From Tessaracoccus palaemonis (GTDB lineage: Bacteria > Actinomycetota > Actinomycetes > Propionibacteriales > Propionibacteriaceae): 64,000 nucleotides of DNA. Positions 26,568 through 36,038 of this stretch are shown here, piece after piece (within the stretch, counting starts at the first letter, position 1; each line of letters begins with the position of its first letter). The stretch is taken from NCBI RefSeq assembly GCF_019316905.1, contig NZ_CP079216.1:2728001-2792000 (forward strand), in the 5' to 3' direction. Both the position numbers and the translations under genes were made by a program. The notes beneath the pieces are model-generated. The model saw only the letters and a list, made by a program, of their open reading frames with translations, had not been told where the DNA came from and made no database searches.

Positions 26568-28157
26568 TCAGAGGTTGTCGACGGCGGCGCGCTCGATCGC
26601 GAGCCCCGCGCGGAACCGCTCCATGAACGTGTCGAAGCCCGCGACATCGGCCGGCACCGGCTCCATCGTCTCGACCTCGGCGCCCGCGAACACCTCGTCG
26701 GCCAGCCAGCCGGTCAGGTCACCGCCGCCCGCACGGAGGAAGGACGCGAGCAGCGCCATACCCCACGCGCCGCCCTCCCCGGCCAGGTCGCCGACGGACA
26801 CCGGCGTGTCCATCGCCGCGGCCAGGAAACCCTGCGCGACACCCTTCGTCTTGAACAGGCCACCGTGCGCGAACATCGAATCCAGCTGCACGCCCTCGTC
26901 CTTCAGGAGGACATCCATCCCGACGCGCAGCGCGCCGAGCGACGCGAACAGGTGCGTGCGCATGAAGTTCGCCAGCGTGAACGTGCTCTCCGGGCTGCGC
27001 ACGAACAACGGCCGCCCGGCCTCCAGGCCGACGCCGTGCTCGCCGGCCAGGAAGTTGTAGGCCAGCATCCCGCCGCCGTCGGCGTCGCCGGTCAGCGCGG
27101 AACGGTACAGCGACTCGAACAGCGTGTTCGTGTCGACCGTGGCCCCCAGCGCCGCCGCGACCTCCCCGAACAGCGACACCCACGCGCTCAGATCGATCGT
27201 GCCGTTGTTGCAGTGCGCCATGCCGACCAGATCGCCGGCCGGGGTGGTGACCAGATCGATCTCCTCGTGCAGCGACTTCAGCGGGCCCTCGAGGACGACC
27301 ATCGCGAAGATCGACGTGCCGGCCGACACGTTGGCGGTGCGGCGGGCGACGGAGTTCGTGGCGACCATGCCCGTGCCGGCGTCGCCCTCGGCGGGCGCGA
27401 AGGGGATACCCGGCTGCAGGGTGCCGGTCGGGTCGAGCAGCAACGCGCCGTCGGCGGTCAGCGACCCGGCCTGGGTGCCGGCGGGCAGCACGGCGGGGAG
27501 GAGGTCGGCGAGCTTCCAGCCGTAGCCGCGGCCGGCGACCAGCTCGTCGAACTGCGCGATCATGCCCGTGTCGAACTGGCCGGTGGCCACGTCGATCGGG
27601 AACATGCCCGACGCGTCGCCCACGCCCAGCACCCTCTCACCGGTGAGCTTCCAGTGGACATAGCCGGCGAGCGTGGTGAAGTGAGCGACCTGCCCGACGT
27701 GCGCCTCGCCGTTCAGGATCGCCTGGTAGAGGTGCGCGATGCTCCACCGCTGCGGGATGTTGTGCTGGAACAGCTGCGTCAGCTCCCCGGCCGCCTTGCC
27801 GGTGCTGGTGTTCTGCCAGGTGCGGAAGGGGACGAGCAGCCCGCCGGCCGCGTCGAAGGCCAGGTAGCCGTGCATCATGGCGGAGAATCCCATGGCTCCC
27901 ACCGTTGTCAGCTCGACCCCGTGATCCTCACGAACAGCCGCGGCCAGCTCGGCGTAGGCGGCCTGCACGCCCGACCAGACGGCGTCGAGGTCATAGGTCC
28001 AGTGGCCGTTCTCCAGCTTGGAGCGCCACTCAAATCCGCCGGTGGCAAGCGGCTGCTGATCGGGGCCGATGAGCACGGCCTTGATGCGGGTCGATCCGAA
28101 CTCGATCCCGAGAGCGGTGTTGCCGGACGTGATCGCGTCCTGGGCCTTCTGATCCAC
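26568..28157 (-). CDS. FGGY-family carbohydrate kinase
   Basis: A 529-residue kinase with the FGGY N-terminal phosphate loop [31 protein letters not shown], and C-terminal ATP-site motifs [12 protein letters not shown] and [18 protein letters not shown]. It most resembles the xylulokinase/ribulokinase-like branch, but the sugar cannot be assigned. It is not closely similar to the true xylB at 43132-44559. The GTG at 28157 has a GGAGG box six bases upstream, so I prefer it to the start at 28208. It lies 43 bp before argS on the same strand. Confidence 0.85.
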   Translation of the reverse strand: MDQKAQDAITSGNTALGIEFGSTRIKAVLIGPDQQPLATGGFEWRSKLENGHWTYDLDAVWSGVQAAYAELAAAVREDHGVELTTVGAMGFSAMMHGYLAFDAAGGLLVPFRTWQNTSTGKAAGELTQLFQHNIPQRWSIAHLYQAILNGEAHVGQVAHFTTLAGYVHWKLTGERVLGVGDASGMFPIDVATGQFDTGMIAQFDELVAGRGYGWKLADLLPAVLPAGTQAGSLTADGALLLDPTGTLQPGIPFAPAEGDAGTGMVATNSVARRTANVSAGTSIFAMVVLEGPLKSLHEEIDLVTTPAGDLVGMAHCNNGTIDLSAWVSLFGEVAAALGATVDTNTLFESLYRSALTGDADGGGMLAYNFLAGEHGVGLEAGRPLFVRSPESTFTLANFMRTHLFASLGALRVGMDVLLKDEGVQLDSMFAHGGLFKTKGVAQGFLAAAMDTPVSVGDLAGEGGAWGMALLASFLRAGGGDLTGWLADEVFAGAEVETMEPVPADVAGFDTFMERFRAGLAIERAAVDNL

Positions 28158-28339
28158 TGGTGACCTCCGTGTCAGTCGCCCCACGTCGGGCGAGTCCGTG
28201 GCAGGCAAACGCCTCCGAGGCTAAGCGTAACGCGCCCGATGAGACCGTTCACATCAAGGGCGACCATCCCGTCCCCCTCCTTCCTCCTCCACGAGGGCGC
28301 CGGGGACGCGCCTGAGGCGGACTGGTTAGTCTTGGCGTC

Positions 28340-29680
28340 ATGCGTATTTCCGTGATCGGCTGTGGCTACCTCGGCGCCGTGCACGCCGCGTGCATGGCGG
28401 AACTGGGGCACGAGGTCATTGGCCTCGACGTTGACGAGCGGAAGGTCGCCGACCTCGCGGCCGGCGTCGCGCCGTTCCACGAGCCGCGGTTCCCCGAGCT
28501 GCTGGCCCGTGGCGTCGAGTCGGGACGGCTGACGTTCACGACGGACCCGTCGCTGATCGCGGACGCGCAGATCCACTTCATCGGCGTCGGCACGCCGCAG
28601 CAGCAGGGTCGTCTCGGCGCGGACATGTCCTACGTCGACCAGGCGATCGCGACCATCATCGAGCACACCGCCGCGGGCGAGGACGGGGTCCCGGTGCTTG
28701 TCGCGGGCAAGTCGACGGTGCCAGTCGGCACCGCTCAACGGCTCGCCGACCGGCTCGACGTGTCGGGCAAGCCGTTCCTGCTGGCCTGGAACCCGGAGTT
28801 CCTCCGCGAGGGCTACGCAGTCAAGGACACGCTGCACCCCGACCGCATCGTCTATGGGCTGAGCGACGACGTGGCCCGCGGCGAGCAGGCCAAGCTTCTG
28901 CTCGACGAGTGCTACGCGAAGCTGCTCGCCGAGGGTGCGCCGCTGGTGGTGTCGAACTACCCGACCGCCGAGCTGGTGAAGGTCGCGGCCAACTCGTTCC
29001 TGGCCACCAAGATCTCGTTCATCAACGCCATGGCCGAACTGTGTGACGCGACCGGCGGCGACGTCACGCGGCTGGCTGAAGCCATCGGCTACGACGACAG
29101 GATCGGGCCGAAGTTCCTGCAGGCGGGCATCGGCTTCGGCGGCGGCTGCCTGCCGAAGGACATCCGGGCGTTCATGGCGCGGGCCGGCGAGCTGGGCGTC
29201 GACGAGGCGCTGACGTTCCTGCGGGAGGTCGACGCCATCAACCTGCGTCGCCGCGACCGCGCCGTCGCGCTGGCCGAGGAGGCCATCTGCGGGCTGGAGG
29301 GCAAGCGGATCGCGGTGCTCGGCATCACGTTCAAGCCCGACACCGACGACCTGCGCGACTCCCCGGCCCTCGACATCGCCAACCGGCTGTGGGACCGGGG
29401 CGCCCGACTGGCCATCGTCGACCCGGCCGCCGCGCCGCGCCTGAACGAACGCCGGCCCGAGTTCGAGACTCCCGCCACCGTCGAGGAGGCCGTCGCCGGC
29501 GCCGACGCGGTGATGGTGCTGACCCCGTGGAAGGAGTTCGTGGACCTCGACCCGGAGTCGATCCGCGGCCTCGTCAACCAGCCGGTGATCATCGACGGCC
29601 GCAACGTGCTGGATCCGCGTCGGTGGCACGACGCCGGGTGGCGCTACTTCGGCATGGGCCGCGGCGTCTCCGTCTGGTGA
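28340..29680 (+). CDS. ugd: UDP-glucose 6-dehydrogenase
   Basis: The 446-residue protein has the NAD-binding N-terminus MRISVIGCGYLGAVHAACMA, the NPEFLREGYAVKDTLHPDRI active-site stretch, GIGFGGGCLPKDIRAF containing the catalytic cysteine, and the C-terminal UDP-binding domain (GITFKPDTDDLRDSPALDIA). It makes UDP-glucuronate from UDP-glucose, for cell-surface polysaccharide. TAGTCT at 28327-28332 lies seven bases before the ATG, another leaderless pattern. It stands alone; no glycosyltransferases are adjacent. Confidence 0.94.
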   Translation: MRISVIGCGYLGAVHAACMAELGHEVIGLDVDERKVADLAAGVAPFHEPRFPELLARGVESGRLTFTTDPSLIADAQIHFIGVGTPQQQGRLGADMSYVDQAIATIIEHTAAGEDGVPVLVAGKSTVPVGTAQRLADRLDVSGKPFLLAWNPEFLREGYAVKDTLHPDRIVYGLSDDVARGEQAKLLLDECYAKLLAEGAPLVVSNYPTAELVKVAANSFLATKISFINAMAELCDATGGDVTRLAEAIGYDDRIGPKFLQAGIGFGGGCLPKDIRAFMARAGELGVDEALTFLREVDAINLRRRDRAVALAEEAICGLEGKRIAVLGITFKPDTDDLRDSPALDIANRLWDRGARLAIVDPAAAPRLNERRPEFETPATVEEAVAGADAVMVLTPWKEFVDLDPESIRGLVNQPVIIDGRNVLDPRRWHDAGWRYFGMGRGVSVW

Positions 29681-29688
29681 CGCCGTAA

Positions 29689-29793
29689 CCGCTCGGGCCG
29701 CGATGAGCACATCCTCCTGCTCGTCGGCGACCTGAACGGTCACATCGCTTTTTCGCGCGACGACAAGTGTGTCGTGCTCATCGCGGCGAGCGG
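29689..29793. repeat. Long inverted repeat between ugd and the YdcF-like gene
   Basis: CCGCTCGGGCCGCGATGAGC...AC at 29689-29710 has its inverse GTGCTCATCGCGGCGAGCGG at 29774-29793, perfect except for a two-base bulge. The 63-bp loop contains CGCTTTTTCGCG. It lies just before the 3' ends of two convergent genes and may be a terminator or a mobile palindromic element. Confidence 0.7.
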
Positions 29794-29813
29794 ACGGGCC
29801 CACCGAGGGCGGA

Positions 29814-30473
29814 TTAGCCGCGGCGGGAGTGGTCGCGCAGCGTCGGGTCGAGGGGGTCGTCGCGCTGGGGGCGACGGTGGGTGAACAGGTCCCACTCCAT
29901 CTTGAGGTTGGCGAGCTGCTCGCGCGCCAGGCCGCGGACCCACTTCGGGCCGCGGCGACGGCGGATGGTGCGGTCCGGCACGCCGACCACGTCGATGCCG
30001 AGCTCGCGGCAGATCGCAATGATGCGGGGCAGGTGGTAGTCCTGCGAGATGACCGTCAACTCGGTCAGCCCGAACGTGTCGCGGGCGCGGATGCAGGAGT
30101 CGTAGGTGTCGAAGCCGGCGCCGTCCTCGAAGACCGCCGTGGCGGGTACCCCGTGCTCGACGAGGTAGTCCTTCATCACCTTCGGCTCGTCGAACGAGCG
30201 GGGAAGCCCGTCGCCCGTCACCAGGACCGCGTTGATCTTGCCGCGGGCATACAGCTCGACGGCGACGTCGAGCCTGGCGGCGAGGAAGGTCGACGGGAAC
30301 GTCGGGTAGGCGCGGGCACCCAGCACCATCCCCACCCCGCGGTGAGGGACGTCCTCGGGCAGGTGCGTGCGACCGGCGGACAGCCACCGGACGCGCGCGG
30401 CGCTGGCCGCCACCGGGAGCGCGCCCAGCAGGGCGAGTGTCCCGGCGGCGGCCAGCAGTCGGCGGTCAGGCAC
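29814..30473 (-). CDS. YdcF/SanA-family (DUF218) envelope protein
   Basis: A 219-residue protein with an N-terminal signal or anchor ([20 protein letters not shown]) and the DUF218 fold: [59 protein letters not shown], and [20 protein letters not shown]. SanA/YdcF proteins affect envelope permeability and antibiotic tolerance in other bacteria; the reaction is unknown. The GTG start at 30473 overlaps the pgi stop by 8 bp, so translation is coupled to pgi. Confidence 0.85.
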   Translation of the reverse strand: MPDRRLLAAAGTLALLGALPVAASAARVRWLSAGRTHLPEDVPHRGVGMVLGARAYPTFPSTFLAARLDVAVELYARGKINAVLVTGDGLPRSFDEPKVMKDYLVEHGVPATAVFEDGAGFDTYDSCIRARDTFGLTELTVISQDYHLPRIIAICRELGIDVVGVPDRTIRRRRGPKWVRGLAREQLANLKMEWDLFTHRRPQRDDPLDPTLRDHSRRG

Positions 30474-32139
30474 GCGTCTCCAGGTACCAGCTGACCAGCG
30501 ACCGCGTGGACGGGTCCTGGCGGGACAGCGCCTCGGCGTCGCCGAACACGGCCGGCGCGATCTCGAGCGCGAGCTTCTTGCCCAGCTCGACGCCCCACTG
30601 GTCGAACGAGTCGATGCCCCACACGATGCCCTGCACGAACGTGATGTGCTCGTACAGCGCGATCAGCTGGCCGACGACCGACGGGGTCAGCTCGGAGGCC
30701 ATGATCGACGTGGTGGGTCGGTTCCCCTCGAACACGCGGGCGGGGACGATTGCCTCGGGCGTTCCCTCGGCGCGGACCTCGTCGGCCGTCTTCCCGAACG
30801 CCAGCGCGGCGGTCTGCGCGAAGAAGTTCGCCAGGAACAGGCCGTGCACGTCCGTGTCGCCATCCTTGACCGGGTGCGCGGGGTTCGCGACGGCGATGAA
30901 GTCGGCAGGGATGAGGCGCGTGCCCTGGTGGATCAGCTGGTAGAACGCGTGCTGGCCGTTGGTGCCGGGCTCGCCCCAGAAGATCTCACCGGTCTGGCTC
31001 GTGACGGGAGTGCCATCGGCGCGCACGGACTTGCCGTTGGACTCCATGGTCAGCTGCTGCAGGTAGGCCGCGAAGCGGTGCAGGTACTGCGCGTAGGGCA
31101 GCACCGCGTGGCTGTGCGCGTCGAAGAAGTTGACGTACCAGACGTTCAGGAGGCCCATCAGCAGCGGCACGTTGCGCTCGGCCGGGGTCGTGCGGAAGTG
31201 CTCGTCGACGGCGTGGAAACCACCCAGGAAGTCGCGGAACCCGTCGGGGCCGATCGCGATGGCCACGGACAGGCCGACGGCGGAGTCGACGGAGTAGCGG
31301 CCGCCGACCCAGTTCCAGAAGCCGAACGCGTTGACGGGGTCGATGCCGAACTCCGCGACCTTGTCGAGCGCGGTGGAGACGGCGACGAAGTGCTTGGCGA
31401 TCGCGCCGCGGCGGGCCTCGTCGGTGTCCTCGATCTCGCCGTCGGCCGCGAGTGCGCGCAGCAGCCAGTCGCGGGCCATGCGGGCGTTGGTGAGGGTCTC
31501 GAGCGTCGTGAAGGTCTTGGACGCGATGATGAACAGCGTGGTGCTCGGATCGAGGTCCGCGAGGGTCTCGGCGCAGTCGGCGGGGTCGATGTTGGAGATG
31601 AAGCGGCAGGTCAGTCCCTGCTGCTTGTACGGGAGCAGCGCCTCGTAGACCATCACGGGGCCGAGGTCGGAGCCGCCGATGCCGATGTTGACGACGGTCT
31701 CGATGCGCTTGCCCGAGACGCCCTTCCACTCGCCGGAGCGGACCTTGTCCGCGAAGGCGAACATCGTGTCGAGCACCTCGTGGACGTCGGTGACGACGTC
31801 CTGGCCGTCGACGACGAGCTCGGCGTCGGCGGGCAGCCGCAGCGCAGTGTGCAGCACCGAGCGGTCCTCGGTGACGTTGATGCGCTCGCCGCTGAACATG
31901 GCCTCACGGTGGGCGGGAAGCTCGACCTGATCGGCGAGGCGCAGGAGCGCATCGACGACGTCCGTGTCGATGAGGTTCTTCGAGAGATCGATGTGCAGGT
32001 CGGCCAGGTCGAAGGTGAACTTCTCGGCCCGGGACGGGTCGGCGGTGAACCATGCGCGCAGGTCGGGGACGAGGGCGTCCTTCAGCGTGCGCAGGTCTTC
32101 CCACGCCTCGGTGGTGGTGGCGTCAACCGGAGTAGTCAT
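30466..32139 (-). CDS. pgi: Glucose-6-phosphate isomerase
   Basis: A 557-residue PGI with the signatures [57 protein letters not shown] and, near the end, [20 protein letters not shown] plus LGKKLA (PGI signature 2 region). It interconverts glucose 6-phosphate and fructose 6-phosphate, linking the ppgK and pfkA products in this region. On the minus strand TAGGCT (complement of 32146-32151) is six bases from the ATG, a leaderless pattern. Its stop overlaps the downstream YdcF-like gene. Confidence 0.95.
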   Translation of the reverse strand: MTTPVDATTTEAWEDLRTLKDALVPDLRAWFTADPSRAEKFTFDLADLHIDLSKNLIDTDVVDALLRLADQVELPAHREAMFSGERINVTEDRSVLHTALRLPADAELVVDGQDVVTDVHEVLDTMFAFADKVRSGEWKGVSGKRIETVVNIGIGGSDLGPVMVYEALLPYKQQGLTCRFISNIDPADCAETLADLDPSTTLFIIASKTFTTLETLTNARMARDWLLRALAADGEIEDTDEARRGAIAKHFVAVSTALDKVAEFGIDPVNAFGFWNWVGGRYSVDSAVGLSVAIAIGPDGFRDFLGGFHAVDEHFRTTPAERNVPLLMGLLNVWYVNFFDAHSHAVLPYAQYLHRFAAYLQQLTMESNGKSVRADGTPVTSQTGEIFWGEPGTNGQHAFYQLIHQGTRLIPADFIAVANPAHPVKDGDTDVHGLFLANFFAQTAALAFGKTADEVRAEGTPEAIVPARVFEGNRPTTSIMASELTPSVVGQLIALYEHITFVQGIVWGIDSFDQWGVELGKKLALEIAPAVFGDAEALSRQDPSTRSLVSWYLETRA

Positions 32140-32189
32140 GGGGCCAGCCTAGTATTTCGCCCCGGGCGCTTCCCACGACGGGTGCGGCA

Positions 32190-33185
32190 TCAGGAGCCGA
32201 TGCTGATGTGCACGTGGTCGTAGTGGTTGGCGGACGTGCTGCCCCGGTCCGACATCGACCGCCAACCGTCGGCGGCGCGTTGGGTTGTCCAGATCTTCTG
32301 CTGGTAGATGACCTCGACGATGCCGAGCTCGCCGGCGTTGTCCCTGGCCCACTCGGCAATCTCCCACCCGGCCGACCCGCTGATCATCGCGTCGATCGCC
32401 TGCCCGGAGCCGTGGTAGCCGGAATCGCCCGCCCGGTAGCCTCCGAAGCTCGTGACGGCCGGGAACCGTGCGCAGACGGCGCGCAGCACACCGTCCGCGG
32501 CCGTCGTCAGGTTGGCCTCGAGGCCGTTCGCCTTGGCGCAGGTCGCGGTGGAGAAGCCTGACTCCGCCGGCTCGTCCGCCGTGAGGAAACTGGCCTTGAT
32601 CCACCCGGCCTCGCCGTCGAACTTCACCTGGCGCCAGCCGTCGACCTTCCACTGTGTGCTCTTCACGTCCTCGCCCGTACCGAGGGTCCCGACGGAGTCG
32701 TAGTCCGTGCCGGGCCCGGTGCGCACGTTGACGGCCGCCTCGGCGTAGAGGGTGCGGGCCGTGTCGGCCAACTCGTCGTAGTCGGGCGCCTTCTCCTTGG
32801 TCTTCTTGTCAACCTTCTCGGCCTTCTTCTCCGCCGTGGCGGAGGGTTCGGCCGACGGGCTGCTCTTCTGCGCGGCCTCCGCGGCGGCGGGCGAGGGGCT
32901 GGGGCTCTCGAGCGCGGTGCGGGGCAGGGAACGCGAGGTGCCGAGCGGCCCGGAGAAGGCGGCGACCCGTACCGGGTCTGTCCGATCGACTGTCTCGCCG
33001 TCGGCGGGAAGGGTCATGAGCCCGCCGACCAGCGCAGTCACCGTCGCGACGGCCAGGGGCGCCAGCACGAGCCTGAGCGATGCGCCGCCGGCGCGCCCAG
33101 AGCCCCTCCGCGGGGTGGCGGCATGATCTGCCGTCGACACCTCGACGATGTCGTCGTCGCGCGCCGCCCTTCTGGCTCCCGCCAT
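32190..33185 (-). CDS. Secreted SH3-domain protein with ARB_07466-like C-terminal domain
   Basis: A 331-residue protein. After a basic cytoplasmic N-terminus it has one membrane segment (LVLAPLAVATVTALVGGLM, about residues 40-58), a Ser/Pro/Ala/Lys-rich linker, an SH3b domain (VNVRTGPGTDYDSVGTLGTG, GWRQVKFDGEAGWIKASFL), and a C-terminal domain with SFGGYRAGDSGYHGSGQAID and SANHYDHVHIS. That last pattern resembles the ARB_07466/M15-like fold found in wall-associated actinobacterial proteins, with conserved His and Asp possibly binding metal. A wall-acting role is inference. ATG 33185 is five bases after GGGAGG and is preferred to GTG 33191. Confidence 0.78.
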   Translation of the reverse strand: MAGARRAARDDDIVEVSTADHAATPRRGSGRAGGASLRLVLAPLAVATVTALVGGLMTLPADGETVDRTDPVRVAAFSGPLGTSRSLPRTALESPSPSPAAAEAAQKSSPSAEPSATAEKKAEKVDKKTKEKAPDYDELADTARTLYAEAAVNVRTGPGTDYDSVGTLGTGEDVKSTQWKVDGWRQVKFDGEAGWIKASFLTADEPAESGFSTATCAKANGLEANLTTAADGVLRAVCARFPAVTSFGGYRAGDSGYHGSGQAIDAMISGSAGWEIAEWARDNAGELGIVEVIYQQKIWTTQRAADGWRSMSDRGSTSANHYDHVHISIGS

Positions 33186-33378
33186 GCCCACCTCCCTGAG
33201 AGTTTCTTAAGTTTCCTCAGGATAGGGGAAAACACCCGTCTCCCCAACCCCTCACCACCAGACTCTTCCCGCCACGCGATTCACAGCGAGTAAAAACGAC
33301 GCTGGCGACGGGTGCCGTCGCGCGATCAGCTAGCCTTTCAGCCGAATTGCTCACAACCACGGGAGAACGAGATACCGG

Positions 33379-34344
33379 ATGCACGCGACGAGATGGGCCT
33401 CGGTCACCTGCCTGGCATCCCTGTTCCTCCTTCCCATGGTCCCCGCGACGGCCACCGGCGACGGCATGCCCGCCGCTCCGGTCACCATCGGCCTGCCTGC
33501 CGACGACGTGACCGTCAGCCCGACCCCCACGGCCTCCGACGCCACCCCCACTGTCGAGGCGTCGGAGGAGCCGACTCCCGAGGCCGTCCCGCCCACCCTG
33601 ACCGCGAGCGGTCCTGGGAAGGCCGGGAACGGGGAGGTGGTCACCATCTCCGGCACCCTGACGCAGGACGGAGCGGCAGTTCCGAACTGCGGCATCAACG
33701 TGAGTGATGCCAACGGTGACGTAGCCGACTCCTTCACGGTGACCGATGCGGACGGCCGGTACATCACGATGTATGCGGTGCCGGAGGACCAGGGCGACGG
33801 CTCGCTCACGCTGACGCTGATCTCAGAGACCCCCACCGAGGCGACCACGAGCGTGTCGCTGACGGTCAAGCACACCGATATCAGCACCGCGTCCCCGTCA
33901 GCTGACGAGGTGGAGTCCGAGGAGGCGGACGTCGCGCCGCCCGAGGAGACGGACGCCGGGCAGAGCGTCGCGGCCACCGCCACGCCTGCCGCGGAGCCCA
34001 CCAGCAGCTCGAGCAGCCCTGGCCTCGGCGTGTGGACGTGGTTCATCGGGGCGCTCGTCGGGCTCGGCGGAATCGCCGCGGCGTCGACCGCCTTCCTGAT
34101 CTACCGGGATCGCAGGGCGCGGGCCGACGAGGACCTGGAGACCGGCGGCTTCCTCGACGACGACGAGGAGTCGCTCGGCCTCCTCGACTCGGATTCTGCC
34201 CCCTCCGCCCAAAGCCCCGGCGAGGCAGCCACTGCGCCTGGGGTGAGGTCCGCCGTCGATCAGGAGCCGCCGCGTCCGTCCCGCGGGCTCCCGGCCGACG
34301 GGGACGCTCCTCAGCCGCCTACCGCTGGCCGCCGCGGCATCTGA
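33379..34344 (+). CDS. Secreted or membrane-anchored hypothetical protein with Ig-like domain
   Basis: No named family is recognised. The 321-residue protein has a signal peptide (WASVTCLASLFLLPMVPATA), a Thr/Pro-rich stretch, a single Ig/carboxypeptidase-regulatory-like beta domain (LTASGPGKAGNGEVVTISGT and TDADGRYITMY, about residues 75-165), a Ser/Glu-rich stalk, one membrane helix (WTWFIGALVGLGGIAAASTA), and a long acidic, proline-rich cytoplasmic tail. No LPxTG motif is visible. It could be a surface adhesin-like or envelope protein. Confidence 0.7.
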   Translation: MHATRWASVTCLASLFLLPMVPATATGDGMPAAPVTIGLPADDVTVSPTPTASDATPTVEASEEPTPEAVPPTLTASGPGKAGNGEVVTISGTLTQDGAAVPNCGINVSDANGDVADSFTVTDADGRYITMYAVPEDQGDGSLTLTLISETPTEATTSVSLTVKHTDISTASPSADEVESEEADVAPPEETDAGQSVAATATPAAEPTSSSSSPGLGVWTWFIGALVGLGGIAAASTAFLIYRDRRARADEDLETGGFLDDDEESLGLLDSDSAPSAQSPGEAATAPGVRSAVDQEPPRPSRGLPADGDAPQPPTAGRRGI

Positions 34345-34351
34345 GGCTGCG

Positions 34352-34990
34352 TCAGGACGCAGCCGCGTCGGCCTCGGCATGCCGCGCCTGCACGGCGACG
34401 AACGCGCCACAGCGCTCACGTAGTTTGGACAGCGACCCGCCCTGGTAGGCGTCGCCCAGCAGGGCCGAGTCCACGCACACCGCCGGCGCTCCGGCGGCCA
34501 GCCACTCCCCCGCGGCGTACGCCCCGACCCCGCCCATCGGTATCACCGCGGTGGCGAGGCCGACCTCGGCCAGGCGGGAGGCGAGCGAGTGGCCGACCAC
34601 GTCGGCCGGCCAGAGCACCGCTCCGGCCACCCGCAGCCGCAGAACAGCGCGGATCTCCGTGGCCGTCATCGCCGACGCCCAGATCTCAGCCCCGACGCGG
34701 GTCGCCTCGTCCACCAGCTCCCCCGGCGCGTCGTCAGCGAGCAGCCGGGTGATGCCCGCCTCGACGGCGTGGCTCACGTCGTCCGCGGTGGCGACCCTCG
34801 TCGCCCAGAACGTCGCCCTGGCCCCGAAGACCCGAACGAGGTCGGCAATGGCATCCGAGCCGACCGGCACCCCGAACGAATGAAAGCCCTCCTGGATCAG
34901 GACCTCCACGACCGCCATGTGGTCGTCGAGCGGCGCGTCCGGCAGGCAGGGGATCAGCGGGCGTCGGGGTGGCAGGTTCATGGAGTCCAT
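34352..34990 (-). CDS. KDPG/KHG aldolase-like protein lacking catalytic residues
   Basis: The 212-residue protein has the overall pattern of class I KDPG aldolases (Eda): RRPLIPCLPDAPLDDHMAVV at the N-terminus, GAVLWPADVVGHSL in place of the KFFPAE segment, and ATAVIPMGGVGAYAAGEWLA in place of the PTGGI phosphate-binding stretch. The Schiff-base lysine of KFFP is replaced by valine (AVLWP), and the glutamate and arginine of LEVTLRT are replaced in HSFGVPVGS. It is therefore probably not a working aldolase. Similarity was judged by eye. It ends 7 bp from the stop of the convergent upstream gene. Confidence 0.7.
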   Translation of the reverse strand: MDSMNLPPRRPLIPCLPDAPLDDHMAVVEVLIQEGFHSFGVPVGSDAIADLVRVFGARATFWATRVATADDVSHAVEAGITRLLADDAPGELVDEATRVGAEIWASAMTATEIRAVLRLRVAGAVLWPADVVGHSLASRLAEVGLATAVIPMGGVGAYAAGEWLAAGAPAVCVDSALLGDAYQGGSLSKLRERCGAFVAVQARHAEADAAAS

Positions 34991-35053
34991 CTTGCCGGAT
35001 CTCCCAGACGCGGCAGCGCCCCGGCCTGGCAGGCCGGGGCGCTCGACGACGGT

Positions 35054-35452
35054 TTACGAGGCGCGCCTGAGGGCGGACGCCTTCAGGAGCTCGAACTCGT
35101 CGTGGCTGATGACACCCGAGTCGAGCAACTGCTTCGCCTCGGAGATCTCGCCGGGGACCGTCGTGCCGGTCACCTGGCGGATGTAGTCGTCTGTCTCACG
35201 CCTGGTCTCGTGCGCCCGCTCGGCGGTGCGCTCGGCTATGCCGGAACCGCGGGCGATGAGGTAGATCACTGCGGTGAGGAATGGCAGGAAGACCAGGAAG
35301 ATCAGCCACAGGGCCTTGAGGATTCCCCTGAGACTGCGATCCCGGACGAGGTCGGTGATGATCGCGAAAAGCGCCATCAGGTAGGCGATGAACACGAACG
35401 CGAGGAGGAACCACCAGATCGCATTCCAGATCGTCGACCAGAAATCGGGCAT
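35054..35452 (-). CDS. PLDc_N and SHOCT domain membrane protein
   Basis: A 132-residue protein with two hydrophobic helices (WWFLLAFVFIAYLMALFAII and LWLIFLVFLPFLTAVIYLIA) of the phospholipase D nuclease N-terminal (PLDc_N) type. A charged linker leads to a C-terminal SHOCT module (EISEAKQLLDSGVISHDEFE). Small PLDc_N-SHOCT proteins are common in actinobacteria with no known role. It follows the four-helix protein by one base and is likely cotranscribed with it. Confidence 0.8.
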   Translation of the reverse strand: MPDFWSTIWNAIWWFLLAFVFIAYLMALFAIITDLVRDRSLRGILKALWLIFLVFLPFLTAVIYLIARGSGIAERTAERAHETRRETDDYIRQVTGTTVPGEISEAKQLLDSGVISHDEFELLKASALRRAS

Positions 35453-35453
35453 T

Positions 35454-35843
35454 TCAGCCCTTCTGCCCCTCGGGCTGCTTCTCCCGGAGCATGATCCCAG
35501 GGAGCAGCCAGGTGGCGAGAGCCGTCACGATCCAGACGATGAACGTGCCGAGTGCCCAGGTGCCGAACCCGTCGATGCTGAGGCCGCCGGGGAGGAGGCT
35601 GGTGATGAGCAGCGAGAGGAACGTCGTGACCAGACCGACTCCGCCGATCAGGGCGCTCGCGTACTTTCTCGTGAGTCGGACGACCAGCGGGGCGAGCAGG
35701 CTCTGCAGGATCGCGAAGACGATGACGGCGAGGATCAGCCCGCCCGTCGAGAGGTGGAATCCCGGCAGCAGGAGCTTCGCGGCGAGCAGGCCGAGGAGCG
35801 AGCTGAGGATCCACACGAGTGCGCGGATGAGGAAACGAGTCAT
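35454..35843 (-). CDS. Phage-holin-4-superfamily-like membrane protein
   Basis: A 129-residue protein made of four hydrophobic helices with the family features LLGLLAAKLLLPGFHLST and LGTFIVWIVTALATWLLPGI. It resembles the mycobacterial four-helix phage holin family/YvlD-like proteins, which are chromosomal genes and not evidence of a prophage. ATG 35843 has GGGAGG six bases upstream; the longer frame to 35912 is unlikely. Function unknown. Confidence 0.78.
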   Translation of the reverse strand: MTRFLIRALVWILSSLLGLLAAKLLLPGFHLSTGGLILAVIVFAILQSLLAPLVVRLTRKYASALIGGVGLVTTFLSLLITSLLPGGLSIDGFGTWALGTFIVWIVTALATWLLPGIMLREKQPEGQKG

Positions 35844-36038
35844 TTCCGACCTCCCTTTCATTGGCTCGAAATCCGGGGAGCGGGCGAATGCCTCGACCCG
35901 ATCCGCAGGCATCGATATCTTGCCGTCAGACTAGCAGCGCGGCCGTTTATGAGACCAGAAAGTGCGCTGGAGAGTCGACTGAGATTTGTGCCGGCCGGTC
36001 ACCCTGAGGGCGGTGCCGTCCACCCGTAGACTGGCGCC

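Noticed and set aside
35454-35843. Prophage marker (holin)
   Set aside because: The protein belongs to a chromosomal four-helix family named after holins; no other phage gene lies nearby.
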